From positions 1 to 6,089 of the forward strand of contig JANXQZ010001027.1 in NCBI GenBank assembly GCA_025353235.1: a stretch of DNA of 6,089 nt. Direction: 5' to 3'. The DNA is from Bryobacterales bacterium. GTDB lineage: Bacteria; Acidobacteriota; Terriglobia; Bryobacterales; Bryobacteraceae. A program made the translations under genes and the position numbers. The notes under the pieces are model-generated. The model did not search any database, was not told where the DNA came from, and saw nothing but the letters and a program-made list of their open reading frames with translations. Numbering within the stretch: position 1 is the stretch's first letter; each line of letters begins with the position of its first letter. Below, in pieces: positions 1-6,088 of the stretch.

Positions 1-2
1 TC

Positions 3-443
3 CGAACTGTGCTGCCCGTGACGGTTCTGCTGCGCGGACTGAGCACCTTACTCAATGGACTGTACGAAGCCGAACCTTTTTTCAGGCGCGCCTTCAACTC
101 ATTGGAGGCGTGGAAGCCGCGCCCCGCTCAGACGCCCCCGAACCTGCCGCTATCCTATGACCTGCGTGCATTTGTCTCTTCCATCTGGACGCAGGGATTG
201 CGATCTCAATATAAGCGGGAGTACTGGAAATTTCTCTGGTTGCTGATCTCAAAATGGTCGCGAGAGCCTGCGAAATTCTGGCTTGGATTCATGGTTCTCT
301 TGTCGGCGCATCACTTCCTGATTTACTCGAGACAGGTCGCGAGAGATCTGGAGTTGGAGTGCAAGTCGCTTGAGGCTGCAGAAGCCGAAGCATCGAATAC
401 AAGCATGATGATGCAAACCGATTCTGTTTCCGCCCTGTCTTGA
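3..443 (+). CDS. C-terminal fragment of a B12-binding radical SAM protein (DUF4070-like tail), 5' end outside the window
   Basis: The reading frame is open to the left edge, so only the C-terminal ~146 residues are visible. A GTG at position 9 could be read as a start, but the frame continues upstream (codons for R and T), so it is probably internal. The piece resembles the DUF4070 tail that follows the cobalamin-binding and radical SAM domains in a large family of uncharacterised B12-dependent radical SAM proteins. Visible features are an early GLYEAEPFFRRAF segment, then a central WTQGLRSQYKREYWKFLWLL segment rich in aromatic and basic residues, then a hydrophobic AHHFLIYSRQVARDLE stretch. 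The last ~25 residues are acidic, low in order and Ser/Met-rich, typical of a non-conserved tail. The iron-sulfur CxxxCxxC motif and the B12 domain would lie upstream. Substrate and reaction cannot be inferred. The family assignment is from remembered pattern similarity; a generic membrane-associated protein is the main alternative. Confidence 0.68.
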   Translation, partial: RTVLPVTVLLRGLSTLLNGLYEAEPFFRRAFNSLEAWKPRPAQTPPNLPLSYDLRAFVSSIWTQGLRSQYKREYWKFLWLLISKWSREPAKFWLGFMVLLSAHHFLIYSRQVARDLELECKSLEAAEAEASNTSMMMQTDSVSALS

Positions 444-605
444 ACGTTAACTGGTTAGAATATTAGGGCTCGCATTTGCATCTGCGGGTGCCACGTGGCA
501 TACCGGGTGGCCTCTTATGACTCCGGAAAACCTGACCAGAACTTGTTTCGCATTCCGGCTGGCGGCATCGTTCAGCAGAAAGGACATCGGAGCCCTGAAG
601 TACTG
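444..605. other. Intergenic gap between two convergent genes, nothing definite
   Basis: This 162-bp stretch separates the stop of the radical SAM-type gene (+) from the stop of vapC (-). Both genes end here, so a bidirectional terminator would be expected, but no GC-rich hairpin followed by a T-run is visible on either strand. It contains a perfect 12-bp palindrome TGCCACGTGGCA (489-500). It also has a weak CCGGAA/TTCCGG pair (523-528 and 553-558) with a 24-nt loop. The plus-strand open frames starting here run on through vapC and are antisense shadows of it. Confidence 0.6.
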
Positions 606-983
606 CTACCAGGCGATGCGTTCCACCTTCGGCACAAAATCAAAATGCTCGTCGCGACTGAGCACCGGCATGGCATGCTGGCGAGCCAAGGCAGCGATCC
701 AAATATCATTGCCGGGGATCGGTCGTCCTCTACGCTTGAGTTCGCCGCGGATGATTGCGTACTCGCTGGCGGTCCCCTCATCAACCCGCAGAACTCGGCA
801 GTCTGCGACGACTTCCTTCAGCCATTTCTCATATCGCACGCGGTTTCGCGACTGCGCTATTCCGTAACGGTACTCCCCCAAAACAATCACTGGAATCGCC
901 AACTCACTAGCCTTTGTGAGGATCTGCTCCAGTTTCGGGTCGCCGTCTGCCATGGCGGATAGACCGTTCGTGTCAAGGATCAC
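606..983 (-). CDS. vapC: VapC-family PIN-domain ribonuclease toxin
   Basis: This 125-residue protein has the length and motif layout of a VapC toxin: a Mg2+-dependent PIN-domain endoribonuclease that cleaves tRNA or rRNA and halts translation unless bound by its antitoxin. The four expected acidic active-site residues are visible: D4 in MILDTN, E37 in VLGEYRYG, D93 in GNDIWIAALA and D111 in SRDEHFD, so it is probably active. The IPGNDIWIAALARQ segment is the most diagnostic part. It starts with GTG at 983-981, which overlaps the antitoxin stop in GTGA; a GAGGAT sequence 6 nt upstream supports this start. It ends in TAG. The tight overlap implies translational coupling with vapB. The target RNA cannot be predicted from the sequence. 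Confidence 0.93.
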   Translation of the reverse strand: MILDTNGLSAMADGDPKLEQILTKASELAIPVIVLGEYRYGIAQSRNRVRYEKWLKEVVADCRVLRVDEGTASEYAIIRGELKRRGRPIPGNDIWIAALARQHAMPVLSRDEHFDFVPKVERIAW

Positions 984-1228
984 TCCAGATCCTCAGGCTC
1001 GATTCTATCGAACTCCTCCTTGATAACAAGGTTGATGCGTGCCGATTCGTTGCGAAGCGCCCTCAGTCTGCCGAACGATCTCATCCATGGCCTTTCCTCG
1101 GTGCCTTTGACGACCAACTTCTCAGTAAGCGCCTCGGAAACCAACTCCCGAAAAGGAATCCCGCGTTGGGCCGCAGCCGACTTTGCACGCCTGAATAGCG
1201 CATCGGGAAGTTCGAGCGTCGTCTTCAT
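980..1228 (-). CDS. vapB: VapB-like ribbon-helix-helix antitoxin
   Basis: This is an 82-residue protein directly upstream of the PIN toxin. The first ~40 residues fit a ribbon-helix-helix DNA-binding fold. MKTTLELPD forms the beta strand, LFRRAKSAAAQRG forms helix 1, and IPFRELVSEALTEKL after a turn forms helix 2. The rest is charged, with W48 and F52 in an Arg-rich patch and a strongly acidic end (EEFDRIEPEDLE). It is the likely toxin-binding arm that blocks the PIN active site. In this family the antitoxin, alone or with toxin, represses its own operon through the N-terminal domain. Start ATG at 1228-1226 follows a GGTGG stretch that is only a weak Shine-Dalgarno match. The stop TGA shares bases with the vapC start. 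It lies 54 nt downstream of the small transporter gene on the same strand, so readthrough transcription from there is possible. The exact VapB subfamily is not certain. Confidence 0.88.
   Translation of the reverse strand: MKTTLELPDALFRRAKSAAAQRGIPFRELVSEALTEKLVVKGTEERPWMRSFGRLRALRNESARINLVIKEEFDRIEPEDLE
989..994 (-). promoter_or_regulatory. Ribosome binding site for vapC inside the end of vapB
   Basis: Read on the minus strand, GAGGAT lies just before the GTG start of vapC, with 5 nt between (CTGGA). It sits within the last codons of vapB. Together with the 4-nt GTGA overlap it supports the GTG as the true toxin start and suggests coupled translation. Confidence 0.6.
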
Positions 1229-1233
1229 CCACC

Positions 1234-1255
1234 ATTATGTTCCCATATTTATGGG
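1234..1255 (-). promoter_or_regulatory. Possible vapBC promoter/operator
   Basis: Just upstream of vapB there is an inverted repeat CCCAT-n4-ATGGG (1242-1255) and a further ATGG half-site (minus strand, 1235-1232). The ATGG half-site is spaced 11 nt from the nearer ATGGG on the same strand, about one helical turn. A CATAAT sequence (1239-1234), five of six bases of the -10 consensus, lies between the half-sites and the start codon. No good -35 box is seen at normal spacing. Half-sites one turn apart over a promoter are what a ribbon-helix-helix repressor would need, but 5-bp arms in an AT-rich gap could be chance. Confidence 0.3.
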
Positions 1256-1282
1256 TGAGGATTGAAAGGAACTCAGCGAGAC

Positions 1283-1594
1283 TTACATGGCTCGCAGCAG
1301 AGCGACTCCGGCAATAATCACCCCGATCGCTCCCACTTTTCCGGGCGGCATCCGTTCCCCAAACCAGAACGCCCCGACCGCAGCAGCCAGCGCTGCCTCC
1401 AGTCCCAGCACCACGATGTAGGTTGTTCCCATTTCAGCCTTGCGCATCGCGAGGGCCTGCAACACTGCTCCGCCGCAGAACAGAGAGAAAAACGCCACTG
1501 TTGGCAACAAGAATCGCGCGCCATCGGACTTTTTCATGTAGGCGCCTCCGAGTGCGAAAGCGAACGCCGCCGCCAGAGACAAGAAAAGCTGCAT
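1283..1594 (-). CDS. Small four-helix drug/metabolite transporter (SMR/EamA-like)
   Basis: This 103-residue, almost entirely hydrophobic protein has four predicted membrane helices: about residues 3-20, 29-48, 57-77 and 86-102. This is the size and topology of the small multidrug resistance (SMR) branch of the DMT superfamily, which works as dimers in the inner membrane. SMR-like landmarks are the Met-Lys-x-Ser-Asp-Gly turn after helix 1 (M20-G25), the GTTY at the start of helix 3 (56-59), and the FGERM loop (78-82) before a Gly-rich helix 4. Against EmrE, the essential helix-1 glutamate (E14) aligns to F13, and no acidic residue lies in helix 1; instead E66 sits within helix 3. It may therefore not be a classical proton-coupled drug exporter. 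A single EamA-type half-transporter needing a partner is an alternative. It starts with ATG at 1594-1592 without a clear Shine-Dalgarno and stops with TAA. It is divergent from treY and upstream of vapBC. Substrate unknown. Confidence 0.72.
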   Translation of the reverse strand: MQLFLSLAAAFAFALGGAYMKKSDGARFLLPTVAFFSLFCGGAVLQALAMRKAEMGTTYIVVLGLEAALAAAVGAFWFGERMPPGKVGAIGVIIAGVALLRAM

Positions 1595-1635
1595 ACGGTT
1601 AGCATACCGAGACCTGAATTTGCATCTACATTCGT
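1595..1635. promoter_or_regulatory. 41-bp divergent intergenic region between the small transporter and treY
   Basis: Both flanking genes start from this gap, so their promoters must be here or inside the neighbouring coding sequence. Partial -10-like matches exist: TATGCT toward the transporter (1606-1601, minus) and TACATT toward treY (1627-1632, plus). Each is four of six bases, with no matching -35 box at normal spacing, and neither gene has an obvious Shine-Dalgarno here. The TACATT lies 3 nt from the treY ATG, which would make a nearly leaderless message. No promoter is firmly supported. Confidence 0.3.
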
Positions 1636-4416
1636 ATGCGCATTCCGGGCGCCACCTATCGCGTTCAACTTAACAAAGACTTCAGATTCTCCGAAGCCCG
1701 CGCGCTCCTGCCTTATCTCGAGCGAATCGGGATCACCGATCTCTATGCATCGCCCGTTTTTCAGGCGCGAAAAGGGAGCATGCACGGCTACGACGTAGTG
1801 GATCCAACTCGCGTAAATCCCGAGCTCGGATCTCTTGAGGATTTCGATGCGCTCGTGGATGATCTGCACAGGCGAGGGATGCACCTGCTGCTTGACATCG
1901 TTCCAAATCACATGGCGGCGAGTCCGGAAAATCCGTGGTGGATGGACGTGCTCGAGAACGGGTCGGCATCTCCTTATGCGTCGTTTTTCGACGTCGAATG
2001 GGGACACCGATCACCTACTGTCAAAGATAAAATCGTGCTGCCGATCCTGGGCGAGCCTTACGGAACCGCGCTCGAAGACCAGAAGTTCCATCTCAGCCTT
2101 GGCGAAATGGGACTGCGCATCAACTACTACGAGTCCGGCTTCCCGATCGATCCAGCAACCTACCACGACGTGCTCTCGTATCGGCTCGATGAATTTCTGC
2201 GCGACATGCAGGGAGACGATCCGACGCTGCATGAGTTTGGCATGCTTCTGGAGATGGCGGAACGGTTGCCCGCCCGTAGCGCCACGGATTGGGAAGCGGT
2301 AGAGTTGCGTCGACGCGAGAGCACCGAGATCAAGGAAAAATTGTGGGCGCTCTACGAACGCCAATCGGTGGTCCAGGAGTTCCTGGATGAAAATGTGCGT
2401 CGGCTAAACGGCGGCAAGGGCGATCCCTCAAGCTTTGATCGGCTGGATGCTCTGCTGAACCAGCAGCCGTATCAGTTGATGTTTTGGAGAGCGGCCAGAG
2501 AGCGAATCAACTACCGCCGCTTTTTTGACGTGACGGACCTGATCGGGATCCGGGCACAAGACACTCAGGTGTTTCAGGCCACCCATGAATTGCCTTTGCG
2601 ATGGCTGGCGGATAAAAAAGTAGCTGGCCTGCGCATTGACCATGTGGACGGCCTGTACGATCCGCTCGCATATTTGGCGCACCTGCAGGCGGGCGGGCCA
2701 GTGTATGTCACGGTGGAGAAAATCGTATCGGGAGAAGAACATCTCCCCAGCGAGTGGCCCGTGGCCGGGATGACCGGCTATGAGTTCCTCGGGAAAGTGA
2801 ATAATCTATTCGTCGATCCGGAGGGGCTGAAGGCGCTCACCTCCACTTATGCGAAATTTATCGGCAAAGAGACGAGCTTTTATGAGACCGCCTACGCCCA
2901 GAAAAAGAAAGTCATGGAGGATCTTTTCGCGGGGGAGATTCGAACCTTGGGCCTGCACCTGAACGGGATCGCCGAACGGTACCGCCATGCTCGGGATCTG
3001 AGCCCACAGGCGTTAAGCCGCGCCATTCTGGAGGTGACCGCGTCCATGCCCGTTTATCGGACCTATGTGCGCGATTTCCACATTGGAGCGCATGATACAG
3101 CGGTGATCGAAGACGCTGTCGCAAGCGCACGAAGGAGGAACCCTGCGTTGAGCGAGGCTTGCTTCAACTTCGTTCGCCAGCTTCTGCTGGTCCAGTTGCG
3201 AGACGACGAGGATGCGCTTCGCTTCGTGATGCGCTGGCAGCAGCTAACCGGTCCTGTGATGGCCAAGGGAGTGGAGGACACCACCTTCTATTTATACAAC
3301 CGGCTGGTATCCACCAATGACGTGGGAGGAAGTCCGGAAGCGGTGTCCGTTCAGCAATTCCATGCATTCAACAGCGAGCGTCGGCAGCAGTGGCCGGGCG
3401 CCATGAATGCGACATCCACCCATGACACCAAACGCAGCGAAGACGTGCGGGCCCGCATAAACCTGCTCTCGGAAATGCCCGCCGAGTGGGACAGGTACGT
3501 GAACCGATGGCGTCGTTGGAACCTAGCGCTCACTGGATCGGAGTTTCCAGAATTGGATCCGAATCAAGAGTATCTGCTGTATCAAACTCTGGTCGGAGTT
3601 TGGCCGCTGGATGACGTGATGACGCCGGAGTTCGTTGAGCGCATCAAGAGTTACATGCTCAAGGCTGCTCGCGAAGCGAAGGTCCATACGAGTTGGCTGC
3701 ACCAGAGAAACGAATACGAAGGCAAGATGCTTGCGTTCACCGAAGCAATCTTGCGGGAAGGCGAAAGCAACCGGTTCCTGGCGCATTTTCGCGGATTTCA
3801 GAAGAGGCTGGCGTTCTACGGCGCAATCAATTCCTTGGCTCAGACCTTGCTGAAGGTGGTCTGCCCCGGCACTCCGGATTTTTATCAGGGGACGACGAGG
3901 TGGGATTTCAGCTTGGTGGATCCTGACAATCGGCGGCCCGAGCAGATCGCTCCTCAAATTGAATTGGTCGAGGAATTTCGCAATTGGGAGGGAGAGGTTC
4001 CCTCGCAGACCATCGGTCGCCTGCTCAAATGCTGGGTGGATGGCCGGGTGAAAACGTTCGTCATCTTCAAGTTGTTGCAATTCCGCAAGGAGCGCAAGGA
4101 TCTCTTCGAGAATGGAGAATACATGGGCCTCATGGGTACGGGCCTGGCGGAGGAACACACAGTGGCTGTGGCACGGAAACGTGCGCATCAGTGGGTGATC
4201 GGAGTGGTGCCGCGGTTTGTCATGGGCTTTTCCGCGCTCGAAAAAATTCCCCTGGGTCGCCGTACTTGGAAAGAGAGCGCCGTTATGCTTCCGGAGGACG
4301 CGCCTGAACGCTGGCGCAATGTGTTCACGGGCGAAGAGATCACGACCTCGGGCGGTCTTCCGATGGCCGACGTTCTGAAGACTTTTCCCGTGGCGCTGCT
4401 GACGAGTGTTGATTGA
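1636..4416 (+). CDS. treY: Maltooligosyl trehalose synthase (GH13)
   Basis: TreY turns the reducing-end alpha-1,4 bond of a maltooligosaccharide into an alpha,alpha-1,1 bond, giving maltooligosyl trehalose. TreZ then cuts this to release trehalose. The cytoplasmic 926-residue protein starts with the family-typical IPGATYRVQL, which supports the ATG at 1636. GH13 motifs appear in order. Region I is DIVPNHMA (87-94). Region II is GLRIDHVDGLYDP (331-343), with nucleophile D335. Region III is VTVEKI (358-363), with acid/base E361. Region IV is NATSTHDTKRSEDVRARI (591-608), with D597. Other TreY signatures are MHGYDVVDP (49-57), PVMAKGVEDTTFY (540-552) and LVDPDNRRP (760-768). Length is within the family range, and no frameshift is seen. 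Near residues 752-757, GTTRWD replaces the GTELWD-like sequence I remember from the family. The antiporter gene follows 27 nt downstream in the same orientation and frame, suggesting an operon. treZ and treX are absent from the window. No clear ribosome binding site precedes the start. Confidence 0.97.
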   Translation: MRIPGATYRVQLNKDFRFSEARALLPYLERIGITDLYASPVFQARKGSMHGYDVVDPTRVNPELGSLEDFDALVDDLHRRGMHLLLDIVPNHMAASPENPWWMDVLENGSASPYASFFDVEWGHRSPTVKDKIVLPILGEPYGTALEDQKFHLSLGEMGLRINYYESGFPIDPATYHDVLSYRLDEFLRDMQGDDPTLHEFGMLLEMAERLPARSATDWEAVELRRRESTEIKEKLWALYERQSVVQEFLDENVRRLNGGKGDPSSFDRLDALLNQQPYQLMFWRAARERINYRRFFDVTDLIGIRAQDTQVFQATHELPLRWLADKKVAGLRIDHVDGLYDPLAYLAHLQAGGPVYVTVEKIVSGEEHLPSEWPVAGMTGYEFLGKVNNLFVDPEGLKALTSTYAKFIGKETSFYETAYAQKKKVMEDLFAGEIRTLGLHLNGIAERYRHARDLSPQALSRAILEVTASMPVYRTYVRDFHIGAHDTAVIEDAVASARRRNPALSEACFNFVRQLLLVQLRDDEDALRFVMRWQQLTGPVMAKGVEDTTFYLYNRLVSTNDVGGSPEAVSVQQFHAFNSERRQQWPGAMNATSTHDTKRSEDVRARINLLSEMPAEWDRYVNRWRRWNLALTGSEFPELDPNQEYLLYQTLVGVWPLDDVMTPEFVERIKSYMLKAAREAKVHTSWLHQRNEYEGKMLAFTEAILREGESNRFLAHFRGFQKRLAFYGAINSLAQTLLKVVCPGTPDFYQGTTRWDFSLVDPDNRRPEQIAPQIELVEEFRNWEGEVPSQTIGRLLKCWVDGRVKTFVIFKLLQFRKERKDLFENGEYMGLMGTGLAEEHTVAVARKRAHQWVIGVVPRFVMGFSALEKIPLGRRTWKESAVMLPEDAPERWRNVFTGEEITTSGGLPMADVLKTFPVALLTSVD

Positions 4417-4437
4417 GAGCTGGATTCATCGCAGACT

Positions 4438-4443
4438 GAAAGG
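4438..4443 (+). promoter_or_regulatory. Shine-Dalgarno-like GAAAGG abutting the antiporter GTG
   Basis: GAAAGG ends directly at the GTG start chosen for the antiporter, so the spacing for that start is unusually short. The same motif is 4 nt from an out-of-frame ATG at 4448. The next in-frame ATG (4477, residue 12 of the model) has no good upstream motif. The start of the downstream gene is therefore uncertain. Confidence 0.35.
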
Positions 4444-5631
4444 GTGCATGCAGACGCAACCAATATTCCGCTCGCGATGCTGGCTGTGTTTGGCTCGGCA
4501 AAACTTCTCGCCGAACTATTTGAGAGGCTGAAGCAACCAGCGATCGTAGGTGAGATCATCGCCGGAGTTCTCATCGGGCCAAGCGTTTTAGGCTGGGTGG
4601 AATCGAACACCGTACTGAAGGCGCTCGCGGATTTGGGTGTGTTGTTCCTGCTGTTCCGCGTAGGAATGGAGGTGCGAACACGCGATCTGATTCGAGTGGG
4701 AGGAGTCGCGACGCTGGTTGCATTCCTCGGCGTAGTCGCGCCGTTCGTGCTTGGGTGGGGCATCATGGCGTCGCAAGGAGCGCCGCATGTTGAGTCCATT
4801 TTCGTGGGCGCAGCGATGGTTGCAACCAGCGTTGGAATCACGGCCCAGGTGCTCGCGTCGCAGGGGTTGCTGCAGCAGCGAGCTAGTCGCGTGATCCTGG
4901 CCGCAGCAGTGATCGACGATGTGCTCGGCCTCATCGTGTTAGCCGTCGTGAGCAGCCTCGCTCGCGAGCATCTGCGAATTCTGGAGCTGGTTGCCACGGC
5001 AGCGATTGCGATCGGCTTCACGATTGCGATTGCAAAGTGGGGCACTAGCACCGTGAATCGGGTTGCGCCGCATCTGGTGTCACGCTTGAAAACGGGGGAA
5101 GTGCAATTCAATCTTGCGATGCTGCTGCTATTTGCGCTTGCTCTGGCCGCTTCGTACGCTGGGATCGCCGCTATCGTGGGCGCGTTCCTGGCGGGCATGG
5201 CTCTTTCCGATACCGTGAGCGGGCGGGTTCGCGATTTAACGCATGGCGTGACGGAGCTGCTGGTCCCATTTTTCCTGGCTGGCATCGGACTGCAACTTGA
5301 TCTCAGCGTCTTTCGGAATCCTTCCACGATGATTCTCTCGCTCGTGATTCTGGCTGCGGCCGTGGTCTCCAAGCTGGTCGGGTGCGGCTTGGGTGCAATG
5401 AGCTTAGGCAAGCAAGACATGCTGCGGGTGGGCACGGGAATGATTCCGCGGGGCGAAGTAGGAATGGTGGTAGCTCAGCTAGGGTTGAGCATGGGAGTTA
5501 TCCCGAAACCGATTTACGCGGTGGTGGTGTTCATGGCGGTGGCTACCACGCTGATCGCGCCGCCGTTGCTTAGCCTATCGTTTCGGGGTGCCCTGCATGA
5601 AGAGCCGGTGGAAGATTTCCAGATCGGGTGA
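4444..5631 (+). CDS. CPA2-family cation:proton antiporter (Na+/H+ exchanger domain, no RCK domain)
   Basis: This 395-residue integral membrane protein spans one Na+/H+ exchanger domain with roughly 12-13 helices; it likely swaps cytoplasmic Na+ or K+ for H+ across the inner membrane. CPA2 hallmarks are FERLKQPAIVGEIIAGVLIG (residues 26-45), LADLGVLFLLFRVGMEV (61-77), the ion-binding Asp pair D158-D159 in AAVIDDVLGL, AIVGAFLAGMALS (243-255) and MIPRGEVGMVVA (333-344) with the conserved R336 and E338. The protein stops soon after the last helix, with a ~17-residue acidic tail (HEEPVEDFQIG), and lacks the TrkA-N/RCK domain of KefB/KefC types. A kef name is therefore not warranted, and ion preference cannot be read from the sequence. 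The GTG start at 4444 keeps the full first helix, though M12 (4477) is an alternative. It lies 27 nt after treY and is probably co-transcribed with it. Its last 62 bp overlap the convergent symporter gene. Confidence 0.93.
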   Translation: MHADATNIPLAMLAVFGSAKLLAELFERLKQPAIVGEIIAGVLIGPSVLGWVESNTVLKALADLGVLFLLFRVGMEVRTRDLIRVGGVATLVAFLGVVAPFVLGWGIMASQGAPHVESIFVGAAMVATSVGITAQVLASQGLLQQRASRVILAAAVIDDVLGLIVLAVVSSLAREHLRILELVATAAIAIGFTIAIAKWGTSTVNRVAPHLVSRLKTGEVQFNLAMLLLFALALAASYAGIAAIVGAFLAGMALSDTVSGRVRDLTHGVTELLVPFFLAGIGLQLDLSVFRNPSTMILSLVILAAAVVSKLVGCGLGAMSLGKQDMLRVGTGMIPRGEVGMVVAQLGLSMGVIPKPIYAVVVFMAVATTLIAPPLLSLSFRGALHEEPVEDFQIG

Positions 5632-6088
5632 ATTGGGCGATGGCCAGCCCGGATGCAACTACTACCACCGCGCCAATCACGTTAAACCAAAGGAACGAGA
5701 TATTCGTGAGAAGGGCAGTGGCAAATATTGCGGCTTCTCCAATCAACACGCCGTAGAAAGCTCCGTTCGCACCCACGTGCTTGAAGCCGAACGCTAGCAC
5801 GAATACGCCCAGCAAGCCGCCGTAGAAAAGCGACCCAACCATGTTCACGGCCTCGATAAGCGCGCCGAAATTCTTTCCGAATTGCGCAAAGCCAATGGCA
5901 TAGAGTCCCCAAAACACTGTGGCTAGCCGCGAGGCGATCAGGTAGTGCCGATCACTCCCAGCCTTGCTAATGTGCTGCTTATAGATGTCAATCACGGTGA
6001 CTGTCGCTAGGGAGTTTATTTCGCCCGAGGTGGAAGACATCGCCGCCGAGAAGATCACCGCGATAATCAAGCCGACCACTCCCGCCGG
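5570..6088 (-). CDS. Sodium:solute symporter (SSS family), C-terminal part, 5' end outside the window
   Basis: The frame is open through the right edge (codons for P-A-G precede the GTG at 6079-6077), so this is the last ~172 residues of a longer gene, usually 450-600 residues in the family. It imports a solute with Na+ across the inner membrane. The visible segment PAGVVGLIIAVIFSAAMSS, followed by TSGEINSLATVTVIDIYK, is the SSS core helix that carries the conserved Ser residues of the Na+ site. About four more helices follow: ASRLATVFWGLYAIGFAQFG, a long one from VNMVGSLFYGGLLGVFVLAF, then NGAFYGVLIGEAAIFATALL and FNVIGAVVVVASGLAIAQF. A short polar tail ends in TAA at 5572-5570. The solute (sugar acid, amino acid, proline, sialate or other) cannot be told from this part. 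Its 3' end runs 62 bp into the antiporter gene on the opposite strand. Confidence 0.92.
   Translation of the reverse strand, partial: PAGVVGLIIAVIFSAAMSSTSGEINSLATVTVIDIYKQHISKAGSDRHYLIASRLATVFWGLYAIGFAQFGKNFGALIEAVNMVGSLFYGGLLGVFVLAFGFKHVGANGAFYGVLIGEAAIFATALLTNISFLWFNVIGAVVVVASGLAIAQFTRSGNLPPALHAGHPETIG

Noticed and set aside
489..500. Perfect 12-bp palindrome TGCCACGTGGCA between convergent genes
   Set aside because: About one such palindrome is expected by chance in a window of this size. It has no loop or T-run, so it is not a terminator, and it is not next to a start codon.
523..558. CCGGAA/TTCCGG pair as a possible terminator hairpin
   Set aside because: A 6-bp stem with a 24-nt loop and no T-run is too weak to call.
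495..962. Plus-strand open frames of 155 and 116 codons
   Set aside because: They run antisense to vapC, whose PIN active-site residues are all present on the minus strand. No ribosome site or recognisable motif supports them.
606..1228. The vapBC module as a sign of a mobile element or defence island
   Set aside because: No integrase, transposase, terminal repeats, tRNA scar or other defence genes are seen, and the surrounding genes look like housekeeping and transport genes.
1262..1798. A 178-codon plus-strand open frame spanning the small transporter and the start of treY
   Set aside because: Its product is His/Ser/Arg/Gln-rich without domain features and it overlaps two better supported genes in other frames.
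3523..4188. A 221-codon open frame on the minus strand
   Set aside because: It lies wholly inside treY, which has intact motifs through this area; no family pattern is visible in the antisense product.
4188..5435. A 415-codon open frame on the minus strand, longer than the antiporter gene it covers
   Set aside because: It is antisense to the antiporter and the end of treY. Its product is rich in Ser, Thr, Ala, Arg and Pro with no fold-like pattern, while the plus strand encodes a clear CPA2 antiporter. Such shadows are common in GC-rich genes.
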